Part shown: piece by piece, positions 32,536 through 45,940 of the stretch
Layout: each line of letters begins with the position of its first letter
How positions within the stretch are numbered: position 1 is the first letter of the stretch
Origin: Citrobacter sp. Awk 4
GTDB lineage: Bacteria > Pseudomonadota > Gammaproteobacteria > Enterobacterales > Enterobacteriaceae
Length of the DNA stretch: 64,000 nucleotides
Reading direction: 5' to 3'
Assembly (NCBI RefSeq): GCF_028069725.1
Contig: NZ_JANEWG010000003.1
Location: forward strand, 62,001 to 126,000
Position numbers and translations under genes: made by a program
The notes under the pieces: model-generated
Seen by the model: the letters and a program-made list of their open reading frames with translations, nothing else
The model's database searches: none
Told to the model about the DNA's origin: nothing

Positions 32536-33665
32536 GCCACGGAATTGTCATTATTGGTTCCGGCTTTGCCGCCCGCCAGTTAGTCAAAAACATCCGTAAA
32601 CAGGATGCGGATATCCCGTTAACCCTGATTGCGGCTGACAGCATGGATGAGTATAACAAGCCCGACCTCAGCCACGTTATCAGTCAGGCACAGCGCGCTG
32701 ACGACCTCACCCGCCAGTCGGCGGGGGAGTTTGCCGAGCAGTTTACTTTACGCCTGTTCCCGCACACCGTGGTCACCGACATTGATGCCGATGCCCACGT
32801 AGTGAAAAGCCAGGACACGCAGTGGTCATACGACAAGCTGGTACTGGCGACCGGTGCTTCGGCCTTTGTCCCTCCTGTTGCCGGGCGTGAGTTAATGCTC
32901 ACTTTGAACAGTCAGCAAGAGTACCGCGCGTGTGAAACGCAACTGCGCGACGCGCATCGGGTGTTGATTGTTGGCGGTGGTTTGATCGGTTGCGAGCTGG
33001 CGATGGATTTCTGTCGGGCGGGCAAAACCGTAACGTTGATGGATAACGCCGCCAGCATTCTTGCTTCACTGATGCCGCCGGAAGTGAGCAGTCGCTTACA
33101 GCATCGTCTTACCGATATGGGCGTGCATCTGTTGCTGAAATCACAGCTTCAGGGGCTGGAGAAAACGGCGTCCGGTATTCGTGCAACGTTAGATCGTCAA
33201 CGCAGTGTCGAGGTCGATGCGGTGATCGCCGCCGCCGGTTTGCGCCCGGAAACGGCTCTCGGGCGTCGTGCCGGTTTAACCCTCAATCGCGGCATTTGCG
33301 TGGACAGCTATCTGCAAACCCGTCATCCGGACATTTATGCCCTCGGTGACTGCGCGGAAATCAACGGTCAGGTACTGCCCTTCCTGCAACCCATTCAGCT
33401 CAGCGCGATGTACCTGGCGAAAAATCTGCTCGGCGGCAATGTTCCGCTGAAACTGCCCGCGATGCTCGTAAAAATCAAAACGCCGGAACTGCCGTTACAC
33501 CTGGCAGGAGAAACCCAGCGTCAGGATTTGAACTGGCACATCGTGGCAGAAGCCGATGGGATGATTGCCAGAGGGATGAACGACGAAGGCCAGTTGTGCG
33601 CCTTCGTGGTCAGTGAAAACAGAATGAAGGAGGCTTTCGCCCTGTTGAAAACGCTGCCAGCATAA
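32532..33665 (+). CDS. norW: NADH:flavorubredoxin reductase NorW
   Basis: A 377-aa FAD/NADH oxidoreductase that reduces the rubredoxin domain of NorV. The FAD Rossmann motif [16 protein letters not shown] is at the N-terminus, the NADH fold [16 protein letters not shown] is around residues 143-158, and the second FAD motif [10 protein letters not shown] is near 276. E. coli NorW is 377 aa. It is translationally coupled to norV. Confidence 0.96.
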   Translation: MSHGIVIIGSGFAARQLVKNIRKQDADIPLTLIAADSMDEYNKPDLSHVISQAQRADDLTRQSAGEFAEQFTLRLFPHTVVTDIDADAHVVKSQDTQWSYDKLVLATGASAFVPPVAGRELMLTLNSQQEYRACETQLRDAHRVLIVGGGLIGCELAMDFCRAGKTVTLMDNAASILASLMPPEVSSRLQHRLTDMGVHLLLKSQLQGLEKTASGIRATLDRQRSVEVDAVIAAAGLRPETALGRRAGLTLNRGICVDSYLQTRHPDIYALGDCAEINGQVLPFLQPIQLSAMYLAKNLLGGNVPLKLPAMLVKIKTPELPLHLAGETQRQDLNWHIVAEADGMIARGMNDEGQLCAFVVSENRMKEAFALLKTLPA

Positions 33666-33671
33666 GTGACA

Positions 33672-33739
33672 TTGTGCCGGATGGCGGCGACGCCTTATCC
33701 GGCCTACGGCATGTGACGCTTTGTAGGCCGGATAAGACG

Positions 33740-33763
<24 letters not shown>
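33672..33763. repeat. BIME (two opposed REP units) between norW and hypF
   Basis: TGCCGGATGGCGGCGACGCC...ATCCGGCCTAC and GTAGGCCGGATAAGACGC...GCCATCCGGCAT form a REP pair in opposite orientation. The right half is translated as the last codons of hypF. Confidence 0.9.
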
Positions 33764-36001
<2,238 letters not shown>

Positions 36002-36027
36002 CAAATTGTTCTCACCGTCATCAAAAG

Positions 36028-36112
36028 TCATGCCTGATGGCGCGACGCTTATCAGGCCTACAAATGACGCGAGCTGTAGGCCGGATAAGGCGCAGCCGCC
36101 ATCCGGCATAAA
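36028..36112. repeat. BIME between hydN and hypF
   Basis: A REP pair (GCCTGATGGCGCGACGCTTATCAGGCC and GTAGGCCGGATAAGGCGC...GCCATCCGGC) fills most of the hydN-hypF gap. As it lies inside the operon it may set the ratio of the two mRNAs. Confidence 0.88.
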
Positions 36113-36143
36113 TACAGCTCTATTTTACGCGGATTTTCAGAAA

Positions 36144-36689
36144 TCAGAAAAGCAGCGATGCGGTAGAATCCAGTGCTGCACGGCGACGTTTTTCTGCGCT
36201 CAGTTGCTCAAGCTTGTTGCGATCCACGCAAATCAGCGCGTGAGTCGGACACACTTCCATACAGGCCGGGCCCGCATCGCGGTGATGGCACAGGTCACAT
36301 TTATTGGCTTCTGCTTTTTCTGCACGTACGTTCAGACCCGCTCCGCTGTTGCGAACAACCGGACGGACAACCACTTCCATCGCGCCGTACGGGCACGCCA
36401 CCACGCAGGTTTTACAACCAATGCAGCGCTCCTGCATAACGTGGACAAACCCTTTATCACGGCTTATCGCACCGTTCGGGCAGACATTCGCGCACGGTGC
36501 GTCTTCGCACTGACGACACAGCGTCGCCGTGGAGACATTCACCCCTTTAATAACATGGATGCGCGGTAAAAAGGTTTCAGGGGTCAGCGACGCGCAGTCC
36601 TGGTTTTCCTGATGGGATACCACACAGGCCACTTCACAGGTACGGCAACCAATGCATTTAGTCGCGTCAGCAATGATGAAACGGTTCAT
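36144..36689 (-). CDS. hydN: 4Fe-4S electron-transfer protein HydN
   Basis: A 181-aa ferredoxin-like protein of the HycB/HydN family linked to formate dehydrogenase H. Four cysteine clusters are present: CIGCRTCEVAC, CRQCEDAPCANVC, CIGCKTCVVACPYG and CDLCHHRDAGPACMEVCP. The ATG at 36689 (MNRFIIADATKC) has GGAGAATTT upstream; the longer ATG at 36731 adds 14 unrelated residues. The C-terminus (AALDSTASLLF) is longer than in E. coli. First gene of hydN-hypF, an FhlA regulon operon. Confidence 0.94.
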   Translation of the reverse strand: MNRFIIADATKCIGCRTCEVACVVSHQENQDCASLTPETFLPRIHVIKGVNVSTATLCRQCEDAPCANVCPNGAISRDKGFVHVMQERCIGCKTCVVACPYGAMEVVVRPVVRNSGAGLNVRAEKAEANKCDLCHHRDAGPACMEVCPTHALICVDRNKLEQLSAEKRRRAALDSTASLLF

Positions 36690-36726
36690 CAAATTCTCCA
36701 GCAATGACAGATGATGTGCCGAAGTA

Positions 36727-36742
36727 TTCATAATTCGTGCCA
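36727..36742 (-). promoter_or_regulatory. Possible sigma-54 promoter of hydN-hypF
   Basis: Minus-strand TGGCAC-GAATT-ATGAA keeps a perfect -24 element, but the -12 GC is replaced by GA. hydN-hypF is FhlA/sigma-54-dependent in E. coli, so the place is right while the match is incomplete. Confidence 0.45.
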
Positions 36743-36834
36743 GTTTTTAACTAGCTGTTATTGAAGTGATTTTTATTTATGCTGTGCGATTTTATGGTGT
36801 CATCGTCACTAGTGACGATGACAATTGACAACCC

Positions 36835-37848
36835 TTAACCCGGATGTGACAGCGCTAGCGAGTCGCGGCGGATAAGCGTGCCGGTAAAGGATTTGGGCGG
36901 CGTAAATGCCCCGCCGTCCAGCATGAAGATAAGCCGCCCTACCGTCTCCTGAATCATCTCGGTGACCGGAATTTTGACGCTGGAAAGCGCCGGAATGGTA
37001 TACGGGGCCATCGCAATATCGTCGAACCCTATAACCGACACCTGCTCAGGTACGCTCATGCCCTGCTCGTGAAGTTGTTTGATGGCGCCAATCGCCATGT
37101 CGTCATTACTGGCGACCAGCGCTGTGAACCTGGCGTTACGTGAAAGCAGCGTGTTAACGCCTTCCGCTCCGCTGGCGGGCGTCCATTTTCCGTTCACAAT
37201 CAGATCATGATTTAAGGCAATGCCATGATGCGCCAGCGCATCTTTATACCCGGAAAGACGTTCCACGCCCGTCGGGGAATCCATTGAACCGGTAATAAAC
37301 GCGATCTCTTGATGGCCGGAAGCAATCAGCTGCGTGACGGCGTTAAAGCTGGTCTGTTTTTGATCGCACCAGACGCTGTGGCTGCTGTTTTTCCGCAACT
37401 GACGGTTAAGCACCATAATCGGCTGAGAATGGCTGTCGATGATCTCATCTATCTCATCGACGCTGAGAAAACGCGGGTAGATCATCACTGCGTCGCAGCG
37501 CAGATCGAGCAGATACTGGATCGCCTGACGCTCTTCTTCGGCGCTGTGCTTACCATCGGCCAGGAGCAACTGGCGGCCTTTGTCTTCCGCCATACGCGCC
37601 GTATGAAACAGCAACTCGCTAAAATAGACGCCGTGATACAGGGTGTTCGTCACCACCAGACCGAGCGTCTGCGTGCTCTTGGCCGCCAGACTACGCGCCA
37701 GCAAATTAGGGCGATATCCGCTCTCTTCGATAGCCTCAAACACGCGGTCTTTGGTCTCCTGGCTGACGTAGCCGTTACCTGAAAGCACCCGGGAAACCGT
37801 CGCCTTCGACACACCGGCGCGCTTCGCCACTTCCAGCATCGTCGTCAT
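36835..37848 (-). CDS. ascG: LacI-family repressor AscG
   Basis: A 337-aa repressor of the ascFB beta-glucoside operon. The N-terminal HTH and hinge helix (LEVAKRAGVSKATVSRVLSGNGYVS ... RPNLLARSLAAK) are followed by a periplasmic-binding-protein-like domain (about 60-335). The start at 37848 (MTTMLEVAKRAG) matches the E. coli protein, with GGATGAG upstream; a second ATG at 37857 adds three residues. E. coli K-12 ascG is disrupted in some strains; here the frame is intact. Divergent from ascF. Confidence 0.93.
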   Translation of the reverse strand: MTTMLEVAKRAGVSKATVSRVLSGNGYVSQETKDRVFEAIEESGYRPNLLARSLAAKSTQTLGLVVTNTLYHGVYFSELLFHTARMAEDKGRQLLLADGKHSAEEERQAIQYLLDLRCDAVMIYPRFLSVDEIDEIIDSHSQPIMVLNRQLRKNSSHSVWCDQKQTSFNAVTQLIASGHQEIAFITGSMDSPTGVERLSGYKDALAHHGIALNHDLIVNGKWTPASGAEGVNTLLSRNARFTALVASNDDMAIGAIKQLHEQGMSVPEQVSVIGFDDIAMAPYTIPALSSVKIPVTEMIQETVGRLIFMLDGGAFTPPKSFTGTLIRRDSLALSHPG

Positions 37849-37935
37849 ATTACTCATCCATTTGTACGCAATGGCACGCAGTGTACTTCACCCAATCAGG
37901 ATTGTCCTGGATGGCAAATCCCCCCTCAAATAACG

Positions 37936-38025
37936 AGTGATCATCATCACATTTATAAAAATGACCACAAATTGATCTTGCCACAAATCTAAAAATTAAT
38001 CATGATTTTGTGGAACCGGTTTCCT
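37936..38025 (+). promoter_or_regulatory. CRP site and AscG operator upstream of ascFB
   Basis: AGTGA-TCATCA-TCACA (37936-37951) is a near-consensus CRP site. GGAACCGGTTTCC (38012-38024), with a perfect AACCGGTT core, matches the LacI-family palindrome reported for AscG. A purely A+T-rich stretch separates the two. Together they predict cAMP-CRP activation and beta-glucoside induction of ascFB. Confidence 0.7.
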
Positions 38026-38109
38026 ATTGTGTGTTTCCTCACCGCCAGATTCCAGGCAACGAAGCATGGCGATATAACGTACCTTACTGATAAAACAGGG
38101 TAAATTCCG

Positions 38110-39564
38110 ATGTCCAAGAATTATGCGGCACTGGCGGGCTCCATCGTGTCGGCTTTGGGTGGTGTCGACAACATTACTGCCGTCACACACTGCATGACGC
38201 GTTTGCGTTTCGTCGTCAAAGAAGACTCACGTGTCGATAGCGCAACCTTAAAAGCGCTCAGCGGCGTACTCGGCGTGGTCCGCAATGACAACCAATGTCA
38301 GGTGATCATCGGCAACACCGTTTCACAGGCATATCGTGAAGTTGTGAATCTGCTGCCTGGTGAGATGCAACCCGCAGCGCCCGTCGGCAAACCGAAGCTG
38401 ACGCTCAAGCGCATTGGCGCGGGGATCCTGGACGCGCTGATCGGCACCATGTCCCCGCTGATCCCGGCGATTATCGGCGGATCGATGCTGAAACTGCTGG
38501 CCATGATCCTGGAAATGACCGGTGTGCTGGTGAAAGGCTCTCCGACGCTGACCATTCTGACCGTGATCGGCGACGGCGCGTTCTTCTTCCTGCCGCTGAT
38601 GGTCGCGGCGTCGGCAGCGATTAAATTCAAAACCAATATGTCGCTGGCCATTGCCATCGCGGGCGTTCTGGTGCACCCGAGCTTTATCGATCTGATGGCG
38701 AAAGCAGCGCAAGGTGAGCACGTAGAGTTCGCGCTGATCCCGGTGACCGCAGTGAAATATACCTACACGGTGATCCCGGCGCTGGTGATGACCTGGTGTT
38801 TGTCGTACATCGAACGCTGGGTCGATCGTATTACGCCAGCGGTAACCAAAAACTTCCTCAAACCGATGTTGATCGTGCTGATCGCCGCCCCGCTCGCCAT
38901 CGTGCTGATTGGTCCGATTGGGATCTGGATCGGTAGCGCCATTTCTGCGCTGGTTTACACCATCCACGGCTACCTCGGCTGGCTTTCCGTCGCCATTATG
39001 GGCGCACTGTGGCCGCTGCTGGTAATGACCGGGATGCACCGCGTCTTTACGCCGACCATCATCCAGACCATCGCCGAAACGGGCAAAGAAGGCATGGTCA
39101 TGCCGTCAGAAATTGGCGCCAACCTGTCGCTGGGCGGCTCATCGTTAGCCGTCGCCTGGAAAACCAAAAATCCGGAACTGCGCCAGACCGCGCTGGCCGC
39201 CGCCGCCTCCGCCATCATGGCCGGGATTTCTGAACCAGCGCTCTACGGGGTGGCCATCCGTCTGAAACGCCCGCTGATTGCGAGTCTTATCAGCGGCTTT
39301 ATCTGCGGCGCGGTCGCCGGGATGGCAGGTCTTGCCAGCCATTCAATGGCCGCGCCGGGTCTGTTCACCAGCGTTCAGTTCTTCGACCCCGCCAATCCGA
39401 TGACCATCGTGTGGGTGTTTGGGGTGATGGCACTGGCGGTAGTGCTCTCCTTTGTGCTGACGTTACTCCTTGGCTTTGAAGATATTCCGGTCGAAGACGC
39501 GGCTGAACAGGCCAGAAAAAACCAGGCTGCACAACCGAATACTGCGAAAGGCGCCAGCGTCTGA
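38110..39564 (+). CDS. ascF: PTS beta-glucoside EIIBC component AscF
   Basis: A 484-aa PTS permease for arbutin, salicin and cellobiose. The N-terminal EIIB domain (about 1-85) has the phospho-accepting Cys28 in THCMTRLRF. The EIIC domain (about 105-470) has about ten membrane helices. No EIIA domain is fused, so EIIA-Glc (Crr) is the likely partner. E. coli AscF is 485 aa. First gene of ascFB; ascB starts 22 bp later. Confidence 0.95.
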   Translation: MSKNYAALAGSIVSALGGVDNITAVTHCMTRLRFVVKEDSRVDSATLKALSGVLGVVRNDNQCQVIIGNTVSQAYREVVNLLPGEMQPAAPVGKPKLTLKRIGAGILDALIGTMSPLIPAIIGGSMLKLLAMILEMTGVLVKGSPTLTILTVIGDGAFFFLPLMVAASAAIKFKTNMSLAIAIAGVLVHPSFIDLMAKAAQGEHVEFALIPVTAVKYTYTVIPALVMTWCLSYIERWVDRITPAVTKNFLKPMLIVLIAAPLAIVLIGPIGIWIGSAISALVYTIHGYLGWLSVAIMGALWPLLVMTGMHRVFTPTIIQTIAETGKEGMVMPSEIGANLSLGGSSLAVAWKTKNPELRQTALAAAASAIMAGISEPALYGVAIRLKRPLIASLISGFICGAVAGMAGLASHSMAAPGLFTSVQFFDPANPMTIVWVFGVMALAVVLSFVLTLLLGFEDIPVEDAAEQARKNQAAQPNTAKGASV

Positions 39565-39574
39565 CTGGCATTAA

Positions 39575-41011
<1,437 letters not shown>

Positions 41012-41017
41012 CGGGCA

Positions 41018-41102
41018 GTGCCGGATGGCGCTAACGCTTATCCGGCCTACACGATTACGTGGTTTTGTAGGCCGGATAAGGCGAAGCCGCCATCCGGCGT
41101 TG
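41018..41102. repeat. BIME between ascB and hycI
   Basis: Two opposed REP units (GTGCCGGATGGCGC...TTATCCGGCCTAC and GTAGGCCGGATAAGGCG...GCCATCCGGC) between the convergent ascB and hycI genes, abutting the hycI stop codon. Confidence 0.9.
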
Positions 41103-41570
41103 TCATTCCTCAGCCTCTAACTGCGCAAACCCGCCGAGCCCTTCCCAGCCTTCCAGCCGCTGATACACCGTTTCTACGGCATCTTTGATTGGCTGAGTCA
41201 TCGGATAGTAGAACCCAACGATGTCCGGCTGAATGCCTAAGAAAATCACCTCGCCAACATCCTCTTTAAGCTGATCAACCAGGTAGTTGAGCGGCATATT
41301 ATGGGTGGTCATCATAAACATCTCGGCGATGTCGTCAGGATCGATGATGCGGATCTCACCGGGATTGAGCCCCATATCGGTAGCATCCACAATCAGCAAA
41401 CGGCTCGGACATAATTCGCGAATCGCCACGATGTCGTTTTCCGGCGCGCTGCCGCCGTCAATAACGATCCAGTTACCTTTCGGCGCTGCGGCACACATTT
41501 CTGCCAGCAGCGGACCTGCGCCGTCGTCGCCCATCATACTGTTGCCGACACACAATAAAACGTCAGTCAC
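41103..41570 (-). CDS. hycI: Hydrogenase 3 maturation endopeptidase HycI
   Basis: A 155-aa protease that removes the C-terminal peptide from pre-HycE after nickel insertion. The family N-terminus VLLCVGNSMMGDDGAGPLLA with the metal-binding Asp (D16 region) and the later DATDMGLNPGEIR (second Asp) and TTHNMPL (His) ligands are visible. Last gene of the hyc operon, overlapping hycH by 8 nt. Confidence 0.96.
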   Translation of the reverse strand: MTDVLLCVGNSMMGDDGAGPLLAEMCAAAPKGNWIVIDGGSAPENDIVAIRELCPSRLLIVDATDMGLNPGEIRIIDPDDIAEMFMMTTHNMPLNYLVDQLKEDVGEVIFLGIQPDIVGFYYPMTQPIKDAVETVYQRLEGWEGLGGFAQLEAEE

Positions 41571-41973
41571 GGTGTCTCCTCACCATCAGATAGATGGCGC
41601 TTTCCTGATGAATATCATGAAGCATACTGAGCACCAGCTTGCTCCACGCCTGTTGTGGCGGCGTCTGCACGGCGAGCGCGTTATCAAACGCGCGCGCCAG
41701 CATTTGCACATGGCTAAAATCAATGACGATTTCGCCGTACTTCGGCACACCTTCCATTTTACGGCGGGCTTCGCTGCCCTCTTCCAGCGTGGCTATCCAC
41801 GCCAGATAGTCATCCCACGGGCAGGTCAACGCCGCTTCCAGGCAATCAATGACCCCCAGGTGGTGGCCAATCGCCAGGCTGTAATAGACGACCTGCTGCG
41901 CCTCGGCGGGCGTTGCATCATTCTCATCAATAAATTTACGGCTCAGTTGACTGAACACCACCGTTTCACTCAT
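41563..41973 (-). CDS. hycH: Formate hydrogenlyase assembly protein HycH
   Basis: A 136-aa soluble chaperone needed for maturation of hydrogenase 3, specifically interacting with HycE/HycG precursors. It is colinear with E. coli HycH ([21 protein letters not shown]...). It overlaps hycG by 4 nt and hycI by 8 nt. Confidence 0.95.
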   Translation of the reverse strand: MSETVVFSQLSRKFIDENDATPAEAQQVVYYSLAIGHHLGVIDCLEAALTCPWDDYLAWIATLEEGSEARRKMEGVPKYGEIVIDFSHVQMLARAFDNALAVQTPPQQAWSKLVLSMLHDIHQESAIYLMVRRHRD

Positions 41974-42737
41974 CGGATACGCGCCTCTTCAACAACATGG
42001 TTAAGATTCGTGACGATCTCGGTCAGACGCGGATCGTTTTCTGCTTCGAGCCAGCGCGCCACCTGATGCTCGCCCTGCCCTAACTGGCGCAAGTAATCAT
42101 CGGCAATCTGGCGGCCATAGCGATAACCGGCCAGACGACGCGCTTCGCGATCAATCTTCACGCGCAGCGGCTGTACCATCTCCGGATGCAAAATCTCAGC
42201 GGGCTGTTCATCCAGTTCACCTGGCGCGCGCGCATGGATTTTCTGCTCCAGCAGACCCAGCGCCATCGCAAAGCCGTACAGCGTTGCCGCAGGTGTTGGC
42301 GGACAGCCAGGAATGTAGACATCCACCGGGACGATTTTGTCGGTGCCGCCCCAGACGCAATAAAGATCGTGGAATATACCACCGCTGTTGCCGCAGGCCC
42401 CGTAGGAGATACAAATTTTCGGATCTGGCGCAGATTGCCAGGCGCGTAACGCCGGTGAGCGCATTGCGCGGGTGACCGCGCCGGTAAACAGCAGAATGTC
42501 TGCATGGCGCGGCGACGGTACCACTTTGATGCCGAAACGCTCGGCGTCAAACAGCGGAGAGAGGGTGGCGAAAATTTCGATTTCGCAGCCGTTACAACCG
42601 CCGCAGTCCACGCGGTAGACGTACGCCGAACGCTTAATATTTTTCAGTAACGACGCTTTCATGCTGGCGATGGATTCATCCACCGTCATCGGTACCGGAA
42701 TACCATTGGCGTCACGTGGGCCTAATAAATTGCTCAT
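41970..42737 (-). CDS. hycG: Hydrogenase 3 small subunit HycG
   Basis: A 255-aa NuoB-like subunit with the [4Fe-4S] proximal cluster: CGGCNGCE (about residues 45-52), [12 protein letters not shown] and PGCPPTP provide the four cysteines. It passes electrons from HycF/HycB to the HycE active site on the cytoplasmic face. It overlaps hycH; its start abuts the hycF stop. Confidence 0.96.
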   Translation of the reverse strand: MSNLLGPRDANGIPVPMTVDESIASMKASLLKNIKRSAYVYRVDCGGCNGCEIEIFATLSPLFDAERFGIKVVPSPRHADILLFTGAVTRAMRSPALRAWQSAPDPKICISYGACGNSGGIFHDLYCVWGGTDKIVPVDVYIPGCPPTPAATLYGFAMALGLLEQKIHARAPGELDEQPAEILHPEMVQPLRVKIDREARRLAGYRYGRQIADDYLRQLGQGEHQVARWLEAENDPRLTEIVTNLNHVVEEARIR

Positions 42738-43279
42738 CAGCTGGCCTCTTTCATATGGCGAGTCAGTTCAATACGGTCGGACGGCACCAGGCATTTCTGG
42801 CGCTTACAGTCCGGGCAGGTCTCAAAGCTTTCACGGTGATTTTCCGCACGGCTGTCGCCGTTGTGCTTAAGCAGCGCAATGGCGTAATCGATCTCTTTCT
42901 GCACCGCAAAAGGACGGTCGCACACGCGACAGTTACACAGCGCAAAGCGAGACTGCTGTAGAAAGTCTTCTTTCTTCCATACCGCCAGTTCGTACTCCTG
43001 CGACAGCTTGATCGCCGCGGTTGGGCAGACTTCTTCACAGCGAGCGCAGAAGATGCAACGCCCAAGGTTGAACTGCCAGGCCAGCTCGCCTGTCGCTAAA
43101 TCGGTCTCTACCGTCAGCGCGTTCGACGGACAGGCATTCACGCAGGCCGCGCAACCAATACACTGCTGCGGGTTATGTTCCGGTTTGCCACGGAAGTTTT
43201 TATCAACCGCGATCGGCTCAAGTGGATAAGACGAGGTCGGCGTGCCGGTTTTGATGACTTTTTTGATAAAGGTAAACAT
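42737..43279 (-). CDS. hycF: Formate hydrogenlyase [4Fe-4S] subunit HycF
   Basis: A 180-aa NuoI-like ferredoxin with two classical 4Fe-4S motifs, [12 protein letters not shown] (about 41-52) and [12 protein letters not shown] (about 76-87). A C-terminal cysteine-rich patch ([15 protein letters not shown]) is also present. It connects HycB to HycG. hycE lies 9 bp upstream in the operon. Confidence 0.96.
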   Translation of the reverse strand: MFTFIKKVIKTGTPTSSYPLEPIAVDKNFRGKPEHNPQQCIGCAACVNACPSNALTVETDLATGELAWQFNLGRCIFCARCEEVCPTAAIKLSQEYELAVWKKEDFLQQSRFALCNCRVCDRPFAVQKEIDYAIALLKHNGDSRAENHRESFETCPDCKRQKCLVPSDRIELTRHMKEAS

Positions 43280-43288
43280 GGCGATTCC

Positions 43289-44998
43289 TTATTTCAGCGG
43301 CGAGTTTTTACGCTCAATGCTGTAGCGCTCAAGTTCTTTGTACGGCACGACTTTGCTCTTCTTCTTACGCACGTCGACGACGGTCATACGGTCAGTACAG
43401 GAGTAGCAAGGGTCGAGGCTACCGATAATCAGCGGCGCATCGGAAACGGTGTTGCCACGCAACATATAACGCAGCGTCGGCCAGTTGGCGTAGGTCGCCG
43501 CACGGCAGCGCCAGCGGTACAGCTTCTGGTTGTCGCCAGTCATGCTCCAGTGGATATCATCCCCACGCGGCGCTTCCGAGAAGCCCAGCGCAAAGCGATG
43601 CGGAATATAGGTAAAGCCTTCCACCGCCAGCGCGCCGCCCGGCAGGTTATCCAGGCCAAAGTCGATCATATTCAGCGCGGTATAAACTTCGTTAATACGC
43701 ACTTTCAGACGGGAGATCACGTCACAGCCCTGCTCGCTGTGAACTTCCATCGGCAGCAGACCGTAACCGACAAACGGGTGATCGGCGCGGGTGTCGCGGG
43801 CGTGGCCGCTGGCGCGGACCATCGGGCCGACGTTACTGAAGTCGCGGGCGATTTCCGGGTCCAGACGACCGATACCGACCGTACGCTGTTCCATGTTCGG
43901 CGTGCTGAGCAGCATATCCACCAACTCCTGCACGTCGCGGCGCATCTGCTGCGCCAGCTGACGAGTCTGGATCATGTCCTCTTTCAGCAGATCGCGACGA
44001 ATCCCGCCGATCAGGTTCAGACCGTAAGTTTTACGCGCCCCGGTGAGGATCTCCGCCATTTTCATGGAGGTTTCGCGCACGCGGAAGAACTGCATAAAGC
44101 CGGAGTCAAAGCCGGTAAAGTGGCACGCCAGGCCGAGGTTCAACAGGTGCGAGTGCAGGCGTTCAACTTCGAGCAGAATGGCGCGGATCATCTGCGCGCG
44201 TTCCGGCACCACAATCCCCATCGCGTTTTCAACGGAGGTGGTATAGGCGGTGCTATGGGCAAAACCGCAGATGCCGCACACGCGATCCGACAGGAAAGTC
44301 ACTTCGTTGTAACCCATACGGGTTTCCGCCAGTTTCTCCATGCCGCGGTGGACATAGAACAGGCGGTAATCGGCGTCGATAATGTTCTCGCCGTCAACGA
44401 ACAGACGGAAGTGACCCGGCTCGTCGGAGGTCACATGCAGCGGGCCAATCGGCACCACATTGTTTTTCTTGTCGCCCAGTTCGTTGATGAACTGGTAAGT
44501 CTCAGCGTCGGTGGTCGGCGCCGGACGCTGACGGTAATCCATGCTGTCTTTACGCAGCGGATAGAGTTCATCCGGCCAGTCATCCGGCAGAACCAGACGA
44601 CGCTCGTCCGGCAAACCAACCGGGATCAACCCGTACATGTCGCGCACTTCACGCTCGCCCCAGACCGCCGCCGGAACACGTGGGGTAACGGACGGGAATT
44701 CCAGCGTATTGGCATCCACTTCAACGCGGACGGTTACCCAGCATTTAACGCCCTGCTCCATCGACAGTACGTAGTACACGGCATAACGGCCGCACAGCTG
44801 GCGTTCGTCGTTACCAAACAGCACGGACAACCATCCGCCCTGCTTGTAATAGAGGAACTCGACCACTTCCGGCAGGTAGTTCACCTTCACCGTAATCGTC
44901 AGCTGATCTTTGGTCTGCCAGGCTTCGTCCAGTACTACGCCCGGAAATGCCTGGTGCAGCGCCGCAAGGTATTGTTGACCTAATTTTTCTTCAGACAT
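43289..44998 (-). CDS. hycE: Hydrogenase 3 large subunit HycE
   Basis: A 569-aa fusion of a NuoC-like N-terminal domain (about 1-165) and a NuoD-like [NiFe] catalytic domain (about 175-537). Nickel-binding CxxC pairs are CGICGFAH (L1) and DPCYSCTDR (L2). HycI is known to cut after the Arg of CTDR, before MTVVDV, releasing a 32-residue tail. The ATG at 44998 gives the exact E. coli length; two extra codons upstream are possible. Confidence 0.97.
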   Translation of the reverse strand: MSEEKLGQQYLAALHQAFPGVVLDEAWQTKDQLTITVKVNYLPEVVEFLYYKQGGWLSVLFGNDERQLCGRYAVYYVLSMEQGVKCWVTVRVEVDANTLEFPSVTPRVPAAVWGEREVRDMYGLIPVGLPDERRLVLPDDWPDELYPLRKDSMDYRQRPAPTTDAETYQFINELGDKKNNVVPIGPLHVTSDEPGHFRLFVDGENIIDADYRLFYVHRGMEKLAETRMGYNEVTFLSDRVCGICGFAHSTAYTTSVENAMGIVVPERAQMIRAILLEVERLHSHLLNLGLACHFTGFDSGFMQFFRVRETSMKMAEILTGARKTYGLNLIGGIRRDLLKEDMIQTRQLAQQMRRDVQELVDMLLSTPNMEQRTVGIGRLDPEIARDFSNVGPMVRASGHARDTRADHPFVGYGLLPMEVHSEQGCDVISRLKVRINEVYTALNMIDFGLDNLPGGALAVEGFTYIPHRFALGFSEAPRGDDIHWSMTGDNQKLYRWRCRAATYANWPTLRYMLRGNTVSDAPLIIGSLDPCYSCTDRMTVVDVRKKKSKVVPYKELERYSIERKNSPLK

Positions 44999-45014
44999 GC
45001 TCAAACTCTCTTAA

Positions 45015-45938
45015 TCACGCCGCCAGCAAGGAGACGAAGGCTAAAAACGCAAACCCAAAACCGGCCCAGGTCACGCGTGAAGTGGCGCAAAAACGCAGAC
45101 GCGCCATGCTGTTTTCAAACAGCGCGATCACCAGTACGCCAGCCACCAGCTTGACGACGGCAATCACCAGCGCCAGCAGCAGTCCGCCCGCACTGAAGGT
45201 TTCCATCTGTCCCCACGGCAGGAACACGCCGACAAACATTTGCAGCACCACCAGTTGTTTCAGGCTGATGCCCCACTTCAGCACCGCAAAACCGCTGCCG
45301 CTGTACTCTGTCAACGGCCCTTCCTGCAATTCCTGCTCCGCTTCCGCGAGGTCAAACGGCAGTTTGCCCATCTCGATAAACGTGGCGAAAGCGCAGGCGC
45401 ACAGCGCCAGAATCAGCGGAATACTGCGGGCCACCGGCCAGTGGTAAATGGTGTCAGCGATATTGCTGATGTGCGTAGAACCGGCCACCTGCGCCGCAAC
45501 CCACAGACCCAGCAGCAGAATCGGCTCGACCAGTACGCCGAGCATCGCTTCACGGCTGGCGCCAATCGCGGTGAACGGGCTGCCGGTATCCAGACCGGCG
45601 ATAGAAAAGAAGAAACGGGCGATCGCGAAGAGATAAATCAGGGTGATCAAATCGCCCAATTGCGGCAGCGGAGAACCGACAGTCACCACCGGCAGCGCGG
45701 TAGCAATAGTCAGCATCACGCCGACCATCACAAATGGCGTCAGGCGAAAAACCCAACTGGAATCCGCTGGCGCAATGCTCTGGCGACCCAACAGTTTGAT
45801 AATGTCGCGATATTCCTGCAACACGCCCGGCCCGCGACGGTTGTGCAAACGGGCACGCGCCACGCGGGTAATACCAGACAGCAACGGCGCAGCGGCAAAC
45901 AACACCAGCGCCTGAATTAACGGATATAAAACACTCAT
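45015..45938 (-). CDS. hycD: Formate hydrogenlyase membrane subunit HycD
   Basis: A 307-aa NuoH-like membrane protein with about eight helices anchoring the hydrogenase arm. The conserved loop PFDLAEAEQELQEGPLTEYSG (Glu-rich, quinone-site counterpart in complex I) is present. Same length as E. coli HycD; 2 bp after hycC. Confidence 0.96.
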   Translation of the reverse strand: MSVLYPLIQALVLFAAAPLLSGITRVARARLHNRRGPGVLQEYRDIIKLLGRQSIAPADSSWVFRLTPFVMVGVMLTIATALPVVTVGSPLPQLGDLITLIYLFAIARFFFSIAGLDTGSPFTAIGASREAMLGVLVEPILLLGLWVAAQVAGSTHISNIADTIYHWPVARSIPLILALCACAFATFIEMGKLPFDLAEAEQELQEGPLTEYSGSGFAVLKWGISLKQLVVLQMFVGVFLPWGQMETFSAGGLLLALVIAVVKLVAGVLVIALFENSMARLRFCATSRVTWAGFGFAFLAFVSLLAA

Positions 45939-45940
45939 TC

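Noticed and set aside
43175-44983. A 602-codon open frame on the plus strand opposite hycE and hycF
   Set aside because: It mirrors the well-supported hycE/hycF genes, has a His/Arg/Gln-rich composition typical of antisense frames of G+C-rich genes, and no ribosome site.
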